From Alistipes sp. (GTDB lineage Bacteria; Bacteroidota; Bacteroidia; Bacteroidales; Rikenellaceae), in assembly GCA_031285405.1 (NCBI GenBank), contig JAITWH010000015.1:1-64000 (forward strand): a stretch of DNA of 64,000 nucleotides, given 5' to 3'. Both the position numbers and the translations under genes were made by a program. This document shows, one piece after another, positions 39,468-48,628 of the stretch. Each line of letters begins with the position of its first letter. Within the stretch, counting starts at the first letter, position 1. The notes below the pieces were generated by a model that had not been told where the DNA came from, did not search any database, and worked only from the letters and a program-made list of their open reading frames with translations.

Positions 39468-40127
39468 GTGAATAAGTTTATTCTCATAGTGCTCGCTGTG
39501 TTGTCTGTTTCGGGTGTCGCCGCGCAGAGAAACACGCGGAGTGCCGCACGGAATGCTGCGCAGAGTGTCGCACAGGAGCAGGAGCCCCTAAGGCGCCGCG
39601 CCGTGAGTCGCGACGTGTCGCACTACGAGGTGCTGCGCGACGAGCGGGGCGACACCGTCGGCGTTGACATCTACCTGAATCGGGTCTATTGCTTCGCGCG
39701 GCCGATGGACATGTCGAAGTACCGCAAACTCGTGCGCGACTTCCGCGTGGTCTATCCGCTCGCCGAGGTTGCGCGCAACACCATGGCGGGGTTCGAGGAG
39801 GAGCTGCTGTCGCTGCCCACCCGCAAGGAGCAACGCGAATTTTCGAAACGCACCGAGAGGGAGCTCGTCGCGCAGTACACCCCCACCATGCGCCGCATGA
39901 CGGTGTCGCAGGGGCGGATCCTCGTGCGCCTCATCGACCGCGAGACCGACCAGACGTCGTACGATATCGTGCGCGAATTTCGCGGCGGATTCGTTGCGGG
40001 ATTTTGGCAGGGCGTCGCCCGCATCTTCGGCCACAACCTGAAGGACGAGTACGACCCCGCCGAACGCGACCGAATGATAGAGCAATGCATTCTAATGTAC
40101 AACGCCGGCCTCCTTCCCGAGTACTAA
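39468..40127 (+). CDS. Exported DUF4294 protein
   Basis: 219 residues from GTG 39468. Signal peptide (about 1-19, GVAA-Q), a low-complexity Arg/Ala/Gln region (20-46), then the DUF4294 domain: VDIYLNRVYCFARPMDMSKYRKLVRDFRVVYPLAEVA and GRILVRLIDRETDQTSYDIVREFRGGFVAGFWQGVARIFG. The family is restricted to Bacteroidetes and uncharacterised; secretion implies an envelope role. Its stop codon coincides with the first bases of a MITE-like repeat. Confidence 0.85.
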   Translation: MNKFILIVLAVLSVSGVAAQRNTRSAARNAAQSVAQEQEPLRRRAVSRDVSHYEVLRDERGDTVGVDIYLNRVYCFARPMDMSKYRKLVRDFRVVYPLAEVARNTMAGFEEELLSLPTRKEQREFSKRTERELVAQYTPTMRRMTVSQGRILVRLIDRETDQTSYDIVREFRGGFVAGFWQGVARIFGHNLKDEYDPAERDRMIEQCILMYNAGLLPEY

Positions 40128-40292
40128 GAAGTTGTTTAAAATTCCCTACTTTCGCGCTTTTCGTCTCCGAGTCGGCGCTTTTCCCGTCCGTCTCGCTCGC
40201 CGTAGGAACCCCTACGCCTCGTTCGACGGGCGAAAAAATCGCTCGACCGGAGACAAAAGTCGCTTCGGTCGGGACATTTAAACAACTTCTAA
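40126..40292. repeat. MITE-like palindromic repeat, copy 2
   Basis: Bounded by AAGAAGTTGTTTAAA and TTTAAACAACTTCT, with CGTAGGAACCCCTACG inside. It is the inverse-orientation relative of 13527-13694, alike in the ends, the central palindrome and the GACGGGCGAAAAAATCG segment. It begins on the stop codon of the DUF4294 gene. Confidence 0.75.
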
Positions 40293-40332
40293 GCGGCAAC
40301 GGCCGCGGCGAATTTAGCTACGCAAAAAACAG

Positions 40333-41823
40333 CTAAAGCAACGGACTAAGAAGCCGCGCAAGAGACTCCACCCCCCCAACCCAGTTGGAGCGAGAGGCCC
40401 ATTCGTCCAAAGTAACGAGTCGCGAGTTGCGAAGGTCGGCCTCATATCCCGCTTCGAGTCGTGCCGCCACGGCGCGGTCGTAGATCAGCGCCGACACCTC
40501 GAAGTTGTCCTCAAAGCTGCGCATGTCGATGTTCGCCGACCCCACCGAGCAGAAGTCGCCGTCGATGATCACAAGCTTCGAGTGGTTGAACCCCCCCTGA
40601 AACATGTAGACCTTGATGCCCGCCTCCAGCAGCTCCTGGACATACGAGCGCGTCGCCCACCACGCCACCTTCGAGTCCGACCGCCCGGGGATGAGCAGCC
40701 GCACGTCGATGCCGCTCAGCGCCGCAACTTTCATGGCTGTCAGCAGCGCCGCATTTGGCGTGAAGTACGGGGTCGAGATAAATATCCGTTCGCGCGCCTT
40801 CATGATTGCCGAGAAGAATGCCTGCATGATGGCCGACCAGTCGGAGTCGGGGCCCGAGACGGCGATCTGCATGGGGCACACCTCGGCGACGCTGCTCTTG
40901 CCGAAGTAGTCGTCGGGTCGCAGCAGCTCCGACGGGCACACAAAGTGCCAATCGGTGATGAATACCGACTGCAACAGGTTCACCGCCTCGCCCTCGATTC
41001 GCAGATGGATGTCGCGCCACTTGCCCAACCGGCGGGTGCCGACCAGGTAGCGCTCGGCCACGTTGATGCCTCCGGTGTAGGCCACGCGCCCGTCGATCAC
41101 AGCAATTTTGCGATGGTTGCGATAGTTCACACGACTCGTGAGCCACGGAAAGACCACCGGCATGAAACACTCGACCCGAACCCCCGCGCGCCGCAGCCGG
41201 CGAAAGATGCTCCCCTCAGTCCACAGCGTCCCCACACCGTCGTAGATCAGCCTCACCTCGACCCCCGCACGCGCCTTTTTCGTCAGGATCTTCTCGACCT
41301 GCCGGCCGATGCGGTCGTTCTCAAATATGTAGTACTCAAGGTGTATCGAGCGCGTCGCCCCCTTCAGCGCCTCGTAGAGCGACGAGAATGTCGCCTTGCC
41401 GTTTTGCAGCACCTCCACCCGATTGTGCAGCGCCAGCAGCGCGCGACTGTTGCCCAACATCAGACGAATCGTGTCGCGGTTGTTCTCAATCTCGGGCGTG
41501 GCGGCGATCGCGGGGTCGGTGATCGCGGGGTCCGAAAGCGCGGGATCGGAGAGGCTCGAAAACTGCCGACGCGAGACATTCTCGATCCACTCCTCGTCGA
41601 GTATCCCCTTGCGGCTGAACATCTTGCGCTTGCGCCAGTTGCGCCCAAACAGCAGATACACCACCATGCCCAACACCGGCACCAGAGCGATCATCGCGAT
41701 CCACGCCAGCGACTTCACTGGGTCGCGCTTCTCGCTGATGATACCCGTGACGGCAACCAGCACCGCCAGCAAATAGATCGCCAGCAGCGTCGTTTGAACC
41801 CAACCCCAGCCTGTTAAAATCAT
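40333..41823 (-). CDS. cls: Cardiolipin synthase (phospholipase D family)
   Basis: 496 residues. Two N-terminal membrane helices (about 7-27 and 38-58) precede two PLD domains, each with an HKD motif: HRKIAVIDGRVAYTGGIN and HSKLVIIDGDFCSVGSANID. It joins two phosphatidylglycerols to cardiolipin at the inner membrane. An Asp-Pro-Ala repeat (SDPALSDPAITDPAIAATP) sits between the membrane and catalytic parts, an unusual short tandem insertion. Length normal for the family. Confidence 0.94.
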   Translation of the reverse strand: MILTGWGWVQTTLLAIYLLAVLVAVTGIISEKRDPVKSLAWIAMIALVPVLGMVVYLLFGRNWRKRKMFSRKGILDEEWIENVSRRQFSSLSDPALSDPAITDPAIAATPEIENNRDTIRLMLGNSRALLALHNRVEVLQNGKATFSSLYEALKGATRSIHLEYYIFENDRIGRQVEKILTKKARAGVEVRLIYDGVGTLWTEGSIFRRLRRAGVRVECFMPVVFPWLTSRVNYRNHRKIAVIDGRVAYTGGINVAERYLVGTRRLGKWRDIHLRIEGEAVNLLQSVFITDWHFVCPSELLRPDDYFGKSSVAEVCPMQIAVSGPDSDWSAIMQAFFSAIMKARERIFISTPYFTPNAALLTAMKVAALSGIDVRLLIPGRSDSKVAWWATRSYVQELLEAGIKVYMFQGGFNHSKLVIIDGDFCSVGSANIDMRSFEDNFEVSALIYDRAVAARLEAGYEADLRNSRLVTLDEWASRSNWVGGVESLARLLSPLL

Positions 41824-41889
41824 AGTTTCAGGGCTGCCGGTTGCTCGCCGGTCAGCTATTTTTTTTGCGCAGAGCCCCGTGCCTGCCCT

Positions 41890-42771
41890 TTAAAAATACG
41901 TAATCTCCCGCCCCTCGACAGCCGAGAGCAGCGAGTTGGCAAGCCCGCTCGCCCCAATGCGAAACAGCGCCGGCGTGAGCCACTCTGGCCCCAAAATCCG
42001 CTCGACGATAGTGTAGTAAAGCGCCGCGTCTGCAGCCGAACGCACTCCGCCGGCAACCTTGAACCCGACCCGCCGACCCGTCGCACGATGAAAATCGCGA
42101 ATCGCCGTACACATCACGATTGCCGCCTCGGGCGTCGCGGCGATGTCGATCTTGCCCGTCGAGGTCTTCACAAAATCGGCCCCGGCCAACATCGCCAACA
42201 GCGAAGCGTCGCGAATCAGCTGCGGAGTCCCGAGCGCGCCCGACTCGACAATCACCTTCAGCGTCGCGTCCCCCGCCTCGCCCCTCAGCAGTTCGAGCGT
42301 GCCAGCCATGCGGTCGTACTCGCCATCCATCATCTCGCCCAGCGTCAGCACAATGTCAATCTCGTCGGCACCGCTCTCGATCGCCATAGCAATCTCCAAC
42401 ATCTTCACCTCGATGAAGGTCTGCGACGACGGGAATCCCCCCGCCACACTCGTGACGGCGATGCGCGAGTTGCCCAACGCCAGCCCAGCCGTGTCGACAA
42501 ACGACGGCCACACACACACACTCGCCGGCAGCGGCAGGTGCGGAAAATCTATCGCCAACCGCGCGGCCCGTCCGGCAAACTCGGCAACCGAGCTCTCCGA
42601 ATCGGTCACCCCCAACGAAGTAAGGTCGATCGCCCCGAGGCACGCCCTCCACACCTCCGCGGTCTCGTTCTGCACAGCCGCCTCACGCATCCGCGCCACC
42701 TCCGCCTTCACTCCCGCCTCGTCCGCCGCGGGGGCGAAGGCCTTCAGCCGTTCACTATAACTTGTCTCCAT
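41890..42771 (-). CDS. deoC: Deoxyribose-phosphate aldolase
   Basis: 293 residues from ATG 42771, overlapping upp by 17 nt. The Schiff-base Lys202 lies in DFVKTSTGKID, with Lys238 (GFKVAGGVR) and Asp139 (EIDIV) completing the active site. It splits deoxyribose-5-phosphate to acetaldehyde and glyceraldehyde-3-phosphate, feeding nucleoside sugars into glycolysis. The upstream partner upp salvages the uracil released from nucleosides, so the pair is a small nucleoside-salvage operon. Confidence 0.94.
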   Translation of the reverse strand: METSYSERLKAFAPAADEAGVKAEVARMREAAVQNETAEVWRACLGAIDLTSLGVTDSESSVAEFAGRAARLAIDFPHLPLPASVCVWPSFVDTAGLALGNSRIAVTSVAGGFPSSQTFIEVKMLEIAMAIESGADEIDIVLTLGEMMDGEYDRMAGTLELLRGEAGDATLKVIVESGALGTPQLIRDASLLAMLAGADFVKTSTGKIDIAATPEAAIVMCTAIRDFHRATGRRVGFKVAGGVRSAADAALYYTIVERILGPEWLTPALFRIGASGLANSLLSAVEGREITYF

Positions 42772-43411
42772 AAGCAAGGTCGCCCGCGTCGCCCAGACCC
42801 GGGATGATGTAAGATTTCACTGTCAGCTCCTCGTCCACCGCGCCGCACCAGATCGTCGTCTCGCGGTCGGGCAGATGCTCGCGCACGTATGCCACCCCCT
42901 CCTCCGACGCCACGATCGACGCGATGTGGGTGTGTCGCGGCACGCCCCCCTTCTCCAACAGCGCCTGATATGTCAGCACCGTCGAAGTACCCGTCGCCAA
43001 CATCGGGTCGACCAGAATCAGCGTCTTGCCCTCCAGGCTGCCGCACGACACATACTCCACCTTCACCTTGAACGTGCCATCCTTGCTGTACTTGCGAAAC
43101 GCCGACACGAACGCGTTCGACGCGCCGTCGAAATAGTTGAGGAAGCCCTGATGGTAGGGTATGCCCGCCCGCAGAATCGTCGCGATCACGATCTGGTCGT
43201 CGGAGAGCTGCGTGGTCGCCTCGCCCAACGGCGTCTCGACTGTTTGCAGACTGTATATCAGCCTCTTACTGATTTCGTAGGCGGTAACTTCGCCGCACCG
43301 TTCGAGGTTGCGGCGGAAACGCATGCGGTCGCCCTGAACCCGCACATCGCGCAACTCGGCGATGAAACGGTTCAACACGGTGTTGAGGTTCGAGAGAATT
43401 TGGACTTCCAT
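42755..43411 (-). CDS. upp: Uracil phosphoribosyltransferase
   Basis: 218 residues. LILVDPMLATGTS is the PRPP-binding motif and GLGDAGDLAYGDK the uracil-recognition C-terminus. It makes UMP from uracil and PRPP. Near the start lies TATCTTTA (minus strand, about 43430), a near-consensus promoter, followed upstream by a TTGAAAA element. Coupled to deoC by overlap. Confidence 0.95.
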   Translation of the reverse strand: MEVQILSNLNTVLNRFIAELRDVRVQGDRMRFRRNLERCGEVTAYEISKRLIYSLQTVETPLGEATTQLSDDQIVIATILRAGIPYHQGFLNYFDGASNAFVSAFRKYSKDGTFKVKVEYVSCGSLEGKTLILVDPMLATGTSTVLTYQALLEKGGVPRHTHIASIVASEEGVAYVREHLPDRETTIWCGAVDEELTVKSYIIPGLGDAGDLAYGDKL

Positions 43412-43440
43412 ATCTGTTGTTTGATTTGCGTAAAGATAAG

Positions 43441-43482
43441 GATAATAATTGAAAGTGGAAAATTGAAAATTGAAAGTGGGCT
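43441..43482. repeat. TTGAAAA-word element between upp and hflX
   Basis: GATAATTGAAAGTGGAAAAT and further AAATTGAAAG words, then GGGCTACGCAAATC. The left part resembles the left arm of the queE insertion. Confidence 0.7.
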
Positions 43483-43491
43483 ACGCAAATC

Positions 43492-44751
43492 TCAGTACAA
43501 AAAATTATTGAACGGGTAGCGTCCCGAATGAATCTCGCGAACCATGTGATAGAGGTCTGCGCGCAGTCGGTCGAGCCCGATGCGTTCGCGCGCCGAGATG
43601 AAGATCGACGGTGCGTTCTCACGCGACATCCAAGTCTGCCGCAGGTCGTCCAACGACAGGTTCTCGCGCGTGGCGGGGGTCAGGTCGTCCTCCTCCTTCT
43701 TTATATAGGTAAAGGCGTCGATCTTGTTGAAGATCATGAAGACCGGCTTCGTCCCCGCGCCGATGTCGGTGAGGGTCTGGCGCACCACCTTGATCTGATC
43801 CTCGAACCCCGGGTGCGAGATGTCGACCACGTGCAGCAGCAGGTCGGCCTCCCTCACCTCGTCGAGGGTCGACTTGAACGACTCGACCAACTGCGTCGGC
43901 AGCTTGCGAATGAAGCCCACCGTGTCGGAGAGCAGAAACGGCAGATTCTCCAACACCACCTTGCGCACAGTCGTGTCGAGTGTCGCGAAGAGTTTGTTCT
44001 CGGCAAACACGTCGCTCTTGGCCACAAGGTTCATCAGCGTCGACTTGCCCACATTGGTGTAGCCCACCAGCGCCACCCTCACCAACTGCCCGCGCCCCGA
44101 ACGTTGGGTCGCCATCTGGCGGTCGATCTTTTTTAGCTCCTCCTTGAGGTGGGTGATTCGGCCTCGAATCTGCCGGCGGTCGGTCTCGATCTCGCGTTCG
44201 CCCGCTCCGCCGCGCGTTCCCGTGCCGCCGCGCTGACGTTCAAGGTGGGTCCACATGCCGGTCAGGCGCGGCAGCAGATATTCGTACTGCGCCAACTGCA
44301 CCTGCGTCTTGGCGTAGGCGGTGCGCGCGCGCGACATGAAGATGTCGAGTATCAGGCGCGTGCGGTCGAGCACTCGGCACGGCACGATTTTCTCGATGTT
44401 GCGGGTCTGCGTCGGCGAGAGCTCGTCGTCGAAGATCACCACGTCGATTCGATTTTCGGCGCACCACGTGGCGACCTCCTGCAGCTTGCCAGTGCCCATG
44501 TAGATGCGCGACGAGGGGGTGGTGAGCCTCTGCGTGAAGCGCCTTACCGTCTCGATGCCGGCGGTGTGGGCCAGAAACTCCAACTCGTCCAGATATTCGC
44601 GAGTCTGGGTTTCGGATCCGCGGTCGGTGATTACCGACACGAGGACTGCCCGCTCGGGGGCTTCGGGATTGCGTTCGAGTGTTGTCTCCGTGTTGCGTTC
44701 GGGGTTGATTCCGGCCTCTGCCGGGGATATATTTTCGTTGTGTTGTTGCAT
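43492..44751 (-). CDS. hflX: GTPase HflX
   Basis: 419 residues from ATG 44751 (GTG 44784 would add 11). N-terminal HflX domain (about 35-185; MGTGKLQEVATW, FDDELSPTQTRNIE, RTRLILDIFMSRARTAYAKTQ), a basic coiled-coil, then the G domain: GYTNVGKST, DTVGFIRKLP, NKID. It binds 50S subunits and can split stalled ribosomes under stress. The gene ends beside a TTGAAAA repeat. AACTAA palindrome copy D lies directly upstream. Confidence 0.94.
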   Translation of the reverse strand: MQQHNENISPAEAGINPERNTETTLERNPEAPERAVLVSVITDRGSETQTREYLDELEFLAHTAGIETVRRFTQRLTTPSSRIYMGTGKLQEVATWCAENRIDVVIFDDELSPTQTRNIEKIVPCRVLDRTRLILDIFMSRARTAYAKTQVQLAQYEYLLPRLTGMWTHLERQRGGTGTRGGAGEREIETDRRQIRGRITHLKEELKKIDRQMATQRSGRGQLVRVALVGYTNVGKSTLMNLVAKSDVFAENKLFATLDTTVRKVVLENLPFLLSDTVGFIRKLPTQLVESFKSTLDEVREADLLLHVVDISHPGFEDQIKVVRQTLTDIGAGTKPVFMIFNKIDAFTYIKKEEDDLTPATRENLSLDDLRQTWMSRENAPSIFISARERIGLDRLRADLYHMVREIHSGRYPFNNFLY

Positions 44752-44783
44752 AAAAAAATTCTTTTTTCGTTGTACTTTCGACA

Positions 44784-44875
44784 CCTATAACTAAGACTTT
44801 AGTTATATAACTAAATCTTTAGTTAAAGAGTTGTAACTAAAAGATCACACAATAGAACTAAAAACTTAGTTATAG
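44784..44875. repeat. AACTAA palindrome, copy D (extended)
   Basis: The double dyad CTATAACTAAGACTTTAGTT...AACTAAATCTTTAGTT (44784-44825) is followed by further half-elements TTGTAACTAAAAG, AACTAAAAACTTAGTTATAG. The remaining gap to 45074 is unremarkable GC-rich sequence with no supported gene. Confidence 0.8.
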
Positions 44876-45074
44876 CGTTTTCGGCACTTCATTACTGTTG
44901 CCGCCTCGCCAAAAAAAGGGCACTCCTTCGCAGGAATACCCCATTTTAAAATTTGTTGTCCTCTGTCCCGAACGGCTCTTTCGCATCTCGGGCATCGGCC
45001 CTAACATCACGCGGCCCCAACTTCATGCCGACCCGCTCCCACTTCGACAGCCCCCCTATCTCGGGAGGTGGTGC

Positions 45075-45761
45075 CTAATTGTTCTGCAGGCGGAACTGTA
45101 CCGGCAGGATGTACATTACGCGCACAGGTTTGTTGCGCTGCTTGCCGGGGGTCCACTTGGGCGAGGTCTTCAGCACTCGGATCGCCTCTTCTAAGAGCGA
45201 GCGGTCGGGCGACTGAATCTCTTCGATGTTGGTGAGCGAGCCGTCGCGTTCGATGACGAACTTGAGGGTCACTGTGCCCTGGATGTTGTTCTCAGAAGCG
45301 ACGGCCGGATAGACCATGTTGCTCTGAACCCAGTTGCGGAAGGTGTTGAGGTCGCCGCCCTGGAAGGTGGGCATCTCCTCGGCGCTGAAGATGGGGATAT
45401 CTTCGACCGCCTCTTCCTCGGTAACTTCCATCGTCGGAACTTCGATCACGAAGTCCTCCGAGAACTCTTCGAAACTGTAATTGGTCTCGATCTGGGTCTC
45501 GTTGCGGACGACGTCGATGAACTCGGAGAGCACCTGGTTGACCTGCGGCCTAACCTCGGGCTGGCGTACCTCCTGCTCGGTATTGACGATCACCTCCTCT
45601 TCGATCGGAGCGACGACTTCGGTCATCGCCTGAACGACCTTTTCGGACTGACCCCACGAGAACGCGCCCACGACAAACGCGAGTGCGATGACGAGACCGA
45701 TCTCGATGAACAGCATCCTGCGGTTCTGGAGATCTGCTCTGTGTGTTTTTTTGGCTTCCAT
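45075..45761 (-). CDS. TonB-family energy transducer
   Basis: 228 residues. Cytoplasmic start, one membrane helix (about 17-36), an acidic Glu/Val-rich periplasmic spacer (40-125) in place of the common Pro/Lys-rich one, and a C-terminal TonB domain: MPTFQGGDLNTFRNWVQSNMVYPAVASENNIQGTVTLKFVIERDGSL...RVLKTSPKWTPGKQRNKPVRV. It couples ExbB-ExbD proton flow to TonB-dependent outer-membrane transporters. No exbBD beside it. Promoter TACATTTG at 45815-45822. Confidence 0.9.
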   Translation of the reverse strand: MEAKKTHRADLQNRRMLFIEIGLVIALAFVVGAFSWGQSEKVVQAMTEVVAPIEEEVIVNTEQEVRQPEVRPQVNQVLSEFIDVVRNETQIETNYSFEEFSEDFVIEVPTMEVTEEEAVEDIPIFSAEEMPTFQGGDLNTFRNWVQSNMVYPAVASENNIQGTVTLKFVIERDGSLTNIEEIQSPDRSLLEEAIRVLKTSPKWTPGKQRNKPVRVMYILPVQFRLQNN

Positions 45762-45814
45762 GTATAATCTGGTTTTATAGTTTTTGTTTGCTTCGGTTGT
45801 TACGATGCGGTCTG

Positions 45815-45822
45815 CAAATGTA
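45815..45822 (-). promoter_or_regulatory. TonB-family gene promoter (-7 box)
   Basis: The minus strand reads TACATTTG, about 54 nt before the start at 45761. Confidence 0.55.
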
Positions 45823-45885
45823 AGAACTATTTTTGAAAAAAAAGAGGGCGCGGTGAAATTTTCGCAAAAATCGAGGCCGATTTAC

Positions 45886-45893
45886 TACTTTTG
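45886..45893 (+). promoter_or_regulatory. rlmN promoter (-7 box)
   Basis: TACTTTTG, 21 nt before ATG 45915. Between them a short direct duplication, GTGACGGAATGAA, is repeated. Confidence 0.6.
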
Positions 45894-45914
45894 TGACGGA
45901 ATGAATGTGACGGA

Positions 45915-46979
45915 ATGAAGGAGACACTTTTCGGAAAGACCCTCGACGAGCTGAGGGAGGTGGCGGCGACGCTCGGCATGCCGAGGCACGCGGCGGGACA
46001 GATGGCGGCGTGGATATATCGCCGCGGGGTGAGGGAGATCGGCGCGATGACCGATATCTCGGCGGTGCGGCGAGAAGCACTCGCTGAGAGATTCGACGTG
46101 GGGCTGTCGGCACCCCTGCGCGAGGCGGTGTCGGTCGACGGGACTAAGAAATATCTGTTTTCCACTGCCGAGGGGGGGCGTGTCGAGTCGGCTATGATTC
46201 CCGATCGCGGACGAAGTTCTGTTGAGGGTGAGGGCTCGGGTGAGGGCTCCGGCGAGCGGGCGACGCTGTGTGTCTCGTCGCAGGCGGGGTGTCGCATGGG
46301 GTGCGCGTTTTGTGCAACGGGTCGGCAGGGGCTGGCTCACAATCTTACCGCCGGCGACATATTAAATCAGTTTGCCTCGTTACCTGAGCGGGAGGCGCTA
46401 ACCAACATTGTGTATATGGGGATGGGCGAGCCGCTGGACAATCCCGACGCCGTGATGCGGTCGCTGGAGATTCTGACCGCCGAGTGGGGGTATGGTTGGA
46501 GTCCGACGCGCGTGACTCTCTCGACCGCGGGGGTGATTCCCGCGATGGAGCGTTTTTTGAGTGATAGTCGTGTGCATCTGGCCGTCAGTCTGCACAACCC
46601 TTTTGCCGACGAGCGGGCCGCCATCATGCCGATCGAGCGGGCGTACCCAATCGAGCGGGTGGTCGAGGCGATCAGGCGGCACGACTTTTCGGGGCAGCGG
46701 CGAGTGAGCTTCGAGTATATTGTGATGAGCGGCATCAACGACTCGTCGCGACACATCGCGGGGCTCACCAAGTTGCTCAACGGGCTGTCGTGTCGCGTCA
46801 ATCTGATTCGGTTTCACAAAATTCCCGACTCGCCCTACTTCAGCCCGCCGATGGAGAAGATGGAGTGGTTTCGCGACGCGCTCTCTCGCAAGGGGGTTCG
46901 CACGACTATTCGTGCGTCTCGGGGGGAGGATATTGCTGCGGCCTGTGGGCTGCTTTCGACTTCACAAATTGAAAATTGA
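45915..46979 (+). CDS. rlmN: Dual-specificity rRNA/tRNA adenine-C2 methyltransferase RlmN
   Basis: 354 residues. Radical-SAM cysteines C126-x3-C130-x2-C133, GMGEPLDN, and the catalytic C-terminal Cys344 in AACGLL (E. coli Cys355) are present. It methylates A2503 of 23S rRNA and A37 of some tRNAs. A Gly/Glu/Ser low-complexity insertion (about 101-114) from tandem GAGGGCTC-like DNA precedes the radical-SAM domain. The last residues (QIEN) and stop come from a TTGAAAA repeat. Confidence 0.95.
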   Translation: MKETLFGKTLDELREVAATLGMPRHAAGQMAAWIYRRGVREIGAMTDISAVRREALAERFDVGLSAPLREAVSVDGTKKYLFSTAEGGRVESAMIPDRGRSSVEGEGSGEGSGERATLCVSSQAGCRMGCAFCATGRQGLAHNLTAGDILNQFASLPEREALTNIVYMGMGEPLDNPDAVMRSLEILTAEWGYGWSPTRVTLSTAGVIPAMERFLSDSRVHLAVSLHNPFADERAAIMPIERAYPIERVVEAIRRHDFSGQRRVSFEYIVMSGINDSSRHIAGLTKLLNGLSCRVNLIRFHKIPDSPYFSPPMEKMEWFRDALSRKGVRTTIRASRGEDIAAACGLLSTSQIEN

Positions 46980-47050
46980 AAGTTGAAAATTGAAAATGTG
47001 GGGGCTTTTTCCTTCACAAATTCATGATTCATGACTCATGATTCATGATT
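46966..47050. repeat. TTGAAAA words plus CATGATT words after rlmN
   Basis: CAAATTGAAAATTGAAAGTT and copies (46966-46996), then CATGATTCATGACTCATGAT words (47024-47050), joining the end motifs of two repeat families in one gap. Confidence 0.7.
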
Positions 47051-47056
47051 CTGAAC

Positions 47057-47064
47057 TATCTTTG
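47057..47064 (+). promoter_or_regulatory. Promoter of the TIM-barrel gene and lspA (-7 box)
   Basis: TATCTTTG ends 5 nt before ATG 47070; likely leaderless mRNA. Confidence 0.65.
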
Positions 47065-47069
47065 TAACC

Positions 47070-47963
47070 ATGAAAAGAACAATCCTACTAATCATCGCCG
47101 CCGTGACTGTTGCGGCAGCCGCCGCGCAAGATCGCGGAAACCTCCACGAAACGCCCCGCATCAAGATCGGGCTCAACTACTACTCGTTCAACACCCCCCT
47201 CACGCAGGGCGACGAGACAATCGAGGGTGTGATCGACTACGCCGCCGACCTCGGGTTCGAGGGGGTCGACATCACCGGCTACTATTTTCCGGGATATCCC
47301 GCCGTGCCCTCCGACCAATACATCCTGCAGGTGAAGAGCCACGCGTTTCATCAGGGGATGACTATCTGCGGAACGGGTGTGAGGAACGACTTCACGCTGG
47401 CCGACCCCGTGGCTCGTGCCGCGCAGGTTCAGTTGGTTAAGGATTGGGTGGTGGTGGCGTCGAAGTTGGGCGCTTCGACGATTCGTGTCTTCGCCGGTCC
47501 CGGGACGCCCGAGGGTTACACTTGGGAGCAGACGGCGGTGTGGCTCGCCGCGGCGGTCGACGAGTGCGCCGAGTTTGCCAAGCCCTACGGGGTGGTGATC
47601 GCGCTGCAGAACCACGACGACTTTCTGAAGACGGGCGACGATGTGGAGAAGATTTTCAAACTCATACGCTCCGACAACGCGGGGCTGATGCTCGACGTGG
47701 GGTGCTATCACACCGATCCCTATCGCGAGATCGAGCAGACGATTAAGCATGCCGTCACGTGGCAGATCAAGGAGAATGTGTTCATCAACGACGTCGAGAC
47801 GCCGACCGACATTCCGCGCATCATGGAGATCATTGCGCGCAACGGCTACCGCGGGTTTGTGCCCATCGAGATACTGCGCGCCGGAGGGGAGCGTGAACGC
47901 ACCGCCGCGATGTTCGAAAAGGTACGCGCGGCGAGAGAGACTGAAATGGCGAAATTAAAATAA
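47070..47963 (+). CDS. Exported sugar-phosphate isomerase/epimerase-like TIM barrel (AP endonuclease 2 family)
   Basis: 297 residues. Signal peptide (1-20, AAAA-Q) then a xylose-isomerase-like TIM barrel: GLNYYSFNT, GFEGVDITGYY, ALQNHDDF, LMLDVGCYH and VPIEIL, with acidic and His metal-binding positions. Family members isomerise or epimerise sugars and inositols; the substrate is unknown. Export to the periplasm is common for this group in Bacteroidetes. lspA starts 4 nt after its stop, so the two share a transcript. Confidence 0.85.
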   Translation: MKRTILLIIAAVTVAAAAAQDRGNLHETPRIKIGLNYYSFNTPLTQGDETIEGVIDYAADLGFEGVDITGYYFPGYPAVPSDQYILQVKSHAFHQGMTICGTGVRNDFTLADPVARAAQVQLVKDWVVVASKLGASTIRVFAGPGTPEGYTWEQTAVWLAAAVDECAEFAKPYGVVIALQNHDDFLKTGDDVEKIFKLIRSDNAGLMLDVGCYHTDPYREIEQTIKHAVTWQIKENVFINDVETPTDIPRIMEIIARNGYRGFVPIEILRAGGERERTAAMFEKVRAARETEMAKLK

Positions 47964-47966
47964 TTT

Positions 47967-48581
47967 ATGAGATTGAAACGCAAACACATAGCGCTGCTGA
48001 TCGTCGCGCTGTTGGTGGTTGATCAGGTGGTGAAGGTGTTCATCAAGACCCACATGACGCTGGGCGAGAGCATCCACGTATTCGGCAGCTGGTTCCAGAT
48101 ATATTTTATCGAAAACGAGGGGGCGGCGTTCGGAATGTCGCTCGGCGGGGAGTATGGCAAGCTGACCCTCAGTCTGTTCCGCATCGTGGCGGTGGGGGCG
48201 ATCGGGTGGTTCATCGACCATCTGTGGAGGCGGCAGGCGCCCGTGGGGGTGATTGTCGGCATGGCGCTCATCATGGCGGGGGCCATGGGCAACATCATCG
48301 ACAGCGCGGTGTATGGCCTCGTCTTCTCGGAGAGCACATTTTCGTCGGTGGCCACGGCGTTTCCCGAGGGAGGCGGCTACGCGGGATTCCTGCATGGCAA
48401 GGTGGTCGACATGCTCCACTTTCCGCTATTCACCATCGAGGAGATGCCCTCGTGGTTGGGATGGCTGAGCGGTGCGGATGGCGACTTTACCTTCTTTGCT
48501 CCGGTGTTTAACATTGCCGATAGTTATATCTCTATTGCGGTTATCTATTTTATACTGTTCCAATGGAAGTACTTTAAATAG
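47967..48581 (+). CDS. lspA: Lipoprotein signal peptidase
   Basis: 204 residues, four membrane helices. The aspartyl dyad is Asp112 (GNIIDS) and Asp185 (FNIADS). It removes signal peptides from diacylated prolipoproteins such as those encoded at 1103 and 55403. A periplasmic loop of about 45 residues between the fourth core strand and the final helix is longer than in E. coli, as is usual in Bacteroidetes. Coupled to the preceding gene. Confidence 0.94.
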   Translation: MRLKRKHIALLIVALLVVDQVVKVFIKTHMTLGESIHVFGSWFQIYFIENEGAAFGMSLGGEYGKLTLSLFRIVAVGAIGWFIDHLWRRQAPVGVIVGMALIMAGAMGNIIDSAVYGLVFSESTFSSVATAFPEGGGYAGFLHGKVVDMLHFPLFTIEEMPSWLGWLSGADGDFTFFAPVFNIADSYISIAVIYFILFQWKYFK

Positions 48582-48582
48582 C

Positions 48583-48618
48583 CGGAACGCCGGCAGCGAG
48601 TTGTGCTACGCAAAATAA
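48583..48618. repeat. GCCGGAACGCCGGC core fragment after lspA
   Basis: GCCGGAACGCCGGCAGCGAG and TTGTGCTACGCAAAAT match the core parts seen after prfA and at 55380. Without end words here. Confidence 0.55.
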
Positions 48619-48628
48619 ATTTTTAGTT